Of a stretch of 64,000 bases of DNA, positions 63,349-64,000 are shown piece by piece. Position numbers and translations under genes: made by a program. Each line of letters begins with the position of its first letter. The stretch's first letter is position 1. The notes beneath the pieces are model-generated. The model worked only from the letters and a program-made list of their open reading frames with translations. It made no database searches and had not been told where the DNA came from. Source of the stretch: Pampus argenteus (Eukaryota; Chordata; Actinopteri; Scombriformes; Stromateidae); contig CM072877.1 of NCBI GenBank assembly GCA_036937835.1, forward strand, positions 8,934,501-8,998,500, read 5' to 3'.

Positions 63349-64000
63349 CTGTTCCATGCATGGAGATACGGTATATAGAGGGATAGATCAGTTCAGTCAA
63401 AGGAAAAAAAGTAAATAATGAAATTTAAATGCACAATTATAATACCTCAGACATTATCCTTGGTTGTCCTGTTTCACATTATCATAAATATTTTCAGGGA
63501 GCAGGATTCACTGAGTTTTGAAGCCCCGAGCTGAGCTCAACAGCTCTGACAGTTACCACTGACAAAATGCTATTTATGCACCATCATGCATAGTTAAAAA
63601 AAAAGGTGTCCACTCAGAACTTTTTGTTATTCAGATCACTCTTCATACTAACAAACAAAACTGTCCACGCTGGCTAACACTATTTTCCACGCTACGGCTA
63701 TAATAGGAGCATGTGGAACAAGGACTGGCCTTGCTGGCAACCTTTTAATATGGCTAACTGTTATTGTGAGGGCCGTTAGATAGTGTGCATGTGTGTGTGT
63801 GTGTAATAGAGAGATAAGGGGAAAAAAAGATCTCACATTATTTTATTATGTCTGCAAAGAAAATAAGGTAATGCGATTGTCTGACTAAATGTCTACTTCA
63901 AAGCACTTACGGCCATTTCATGTCATTATACACTAATGCAATGCATATACATGGTGGGAAAATACTAATTGAATGTTCAAGTGTTCTGATAGTGTGAGGA
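63349..64000 (-). other. epha5: Eph receptor intron upstream of the SAM exon (partial)
   Basis: No kinase-domain exon is recognisable on the minus strand before the window ends. It contains a short GT array near 63786-63804 and AT-rich sequence. Confidence 0.75.

Noticed and set aside
1..64000. Search for microRNA genes, tRNAs, rRNA, CRISPR arrays and bacterial or phage-like systems
   Set aside because: No known fish microRNA seed-plus-hairpin that I recognise, no tRNA box pairs, no direct-repeat arrays with spacers. The window is ordinary vertebrate DNA.

Overview
This 64 kb window is vertebrate nuclear DNA, almost certainly from a ray-finned and probably percomorph fish. It contains split vertebrate genes with GT-AG introns, very dense CA/GT and GA/CT microsatellites, AT-rich non-coding DNA, decayed Tc1-like transposons, a Ty3/gypsy relic, and interspersed repeats I associate with percomorph genomes. 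There are no operons, CRISPR arrays or prokaryotic features. Most long open frames are low-complexity or chance frames.

Three gene loci are supported, all on the minus strand. (1) 5071-5817 is the large membrane-domain exon of lysophosphatidic acid receptor 1 (lpar1), ending in a GTAAG donor. Its last coding exon is not in positions 1-5070 and must lie before the window. A CpG-rich segment at about 18.6-19.5 kb holds a probable untranslated first exon of the same gene (strong GTAAGT donor at 19021/19020) and a perfect cAMP-response palindrome. (2) 62692-62803 and 63184-63348 are the last two coding exons of an Eph receptor tyrosine kinase. They encode the SAM domain and a PDZ-ligand-like tail and look most like EphA5. 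A 3' UTR of up to about 5.7 kb may run down to a poly(A) signal near 57010. (3) 43.5-45.4 kb holds broken remains of intronless hsp30-type small heat-shock genes: one copy whose middle piece is inverted, with heat-shock element and TATA box still present, and a second copy reduced to promoter plus about nine codons.

Layout: 1-5070 lpar1 intron; 5071-5817 lpar1 exon; 5818-19021 lpar1 5' intron(s), with two abutting Tc1-like relics at 13.8-14.7 kb; 18.6-19.5 kb CpG-rich promoter and first exon; 19.5-41.7 kb intergenic, with microsatellites, polypurine/polypyrimidine tracts, a Tc1-like tail (27.2 kb), a non-LTR-like remnant (24.2 kb) and percomorph repeats; 41.7-43.3 kb gypsy pol remnant plus LTR; 43.5-45.4 kb hsp30 relics; 45.4-57 kb intergenic; 57.0-62.7 kb putative Eph 3' UTR; 62.7-64 kb Eph terminal exons and introns.

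The genes do not form a functional system together. lpar1 is a lipid-activated GPCR, the Eph receptor is a contact-guidance kinase, and the hsp30 fragments look non-functional. I found no convincing new biological system. The most unusual items are the rearranged hsp30 copy with its preserved promoter, the gypsy LTR with a G-quadruplex motif beside its TATA box, and a perfect 16-bp-arm hairpin at 22.1 kb. All homology calls come from reading translations and from remembered family sequences; no search was run.
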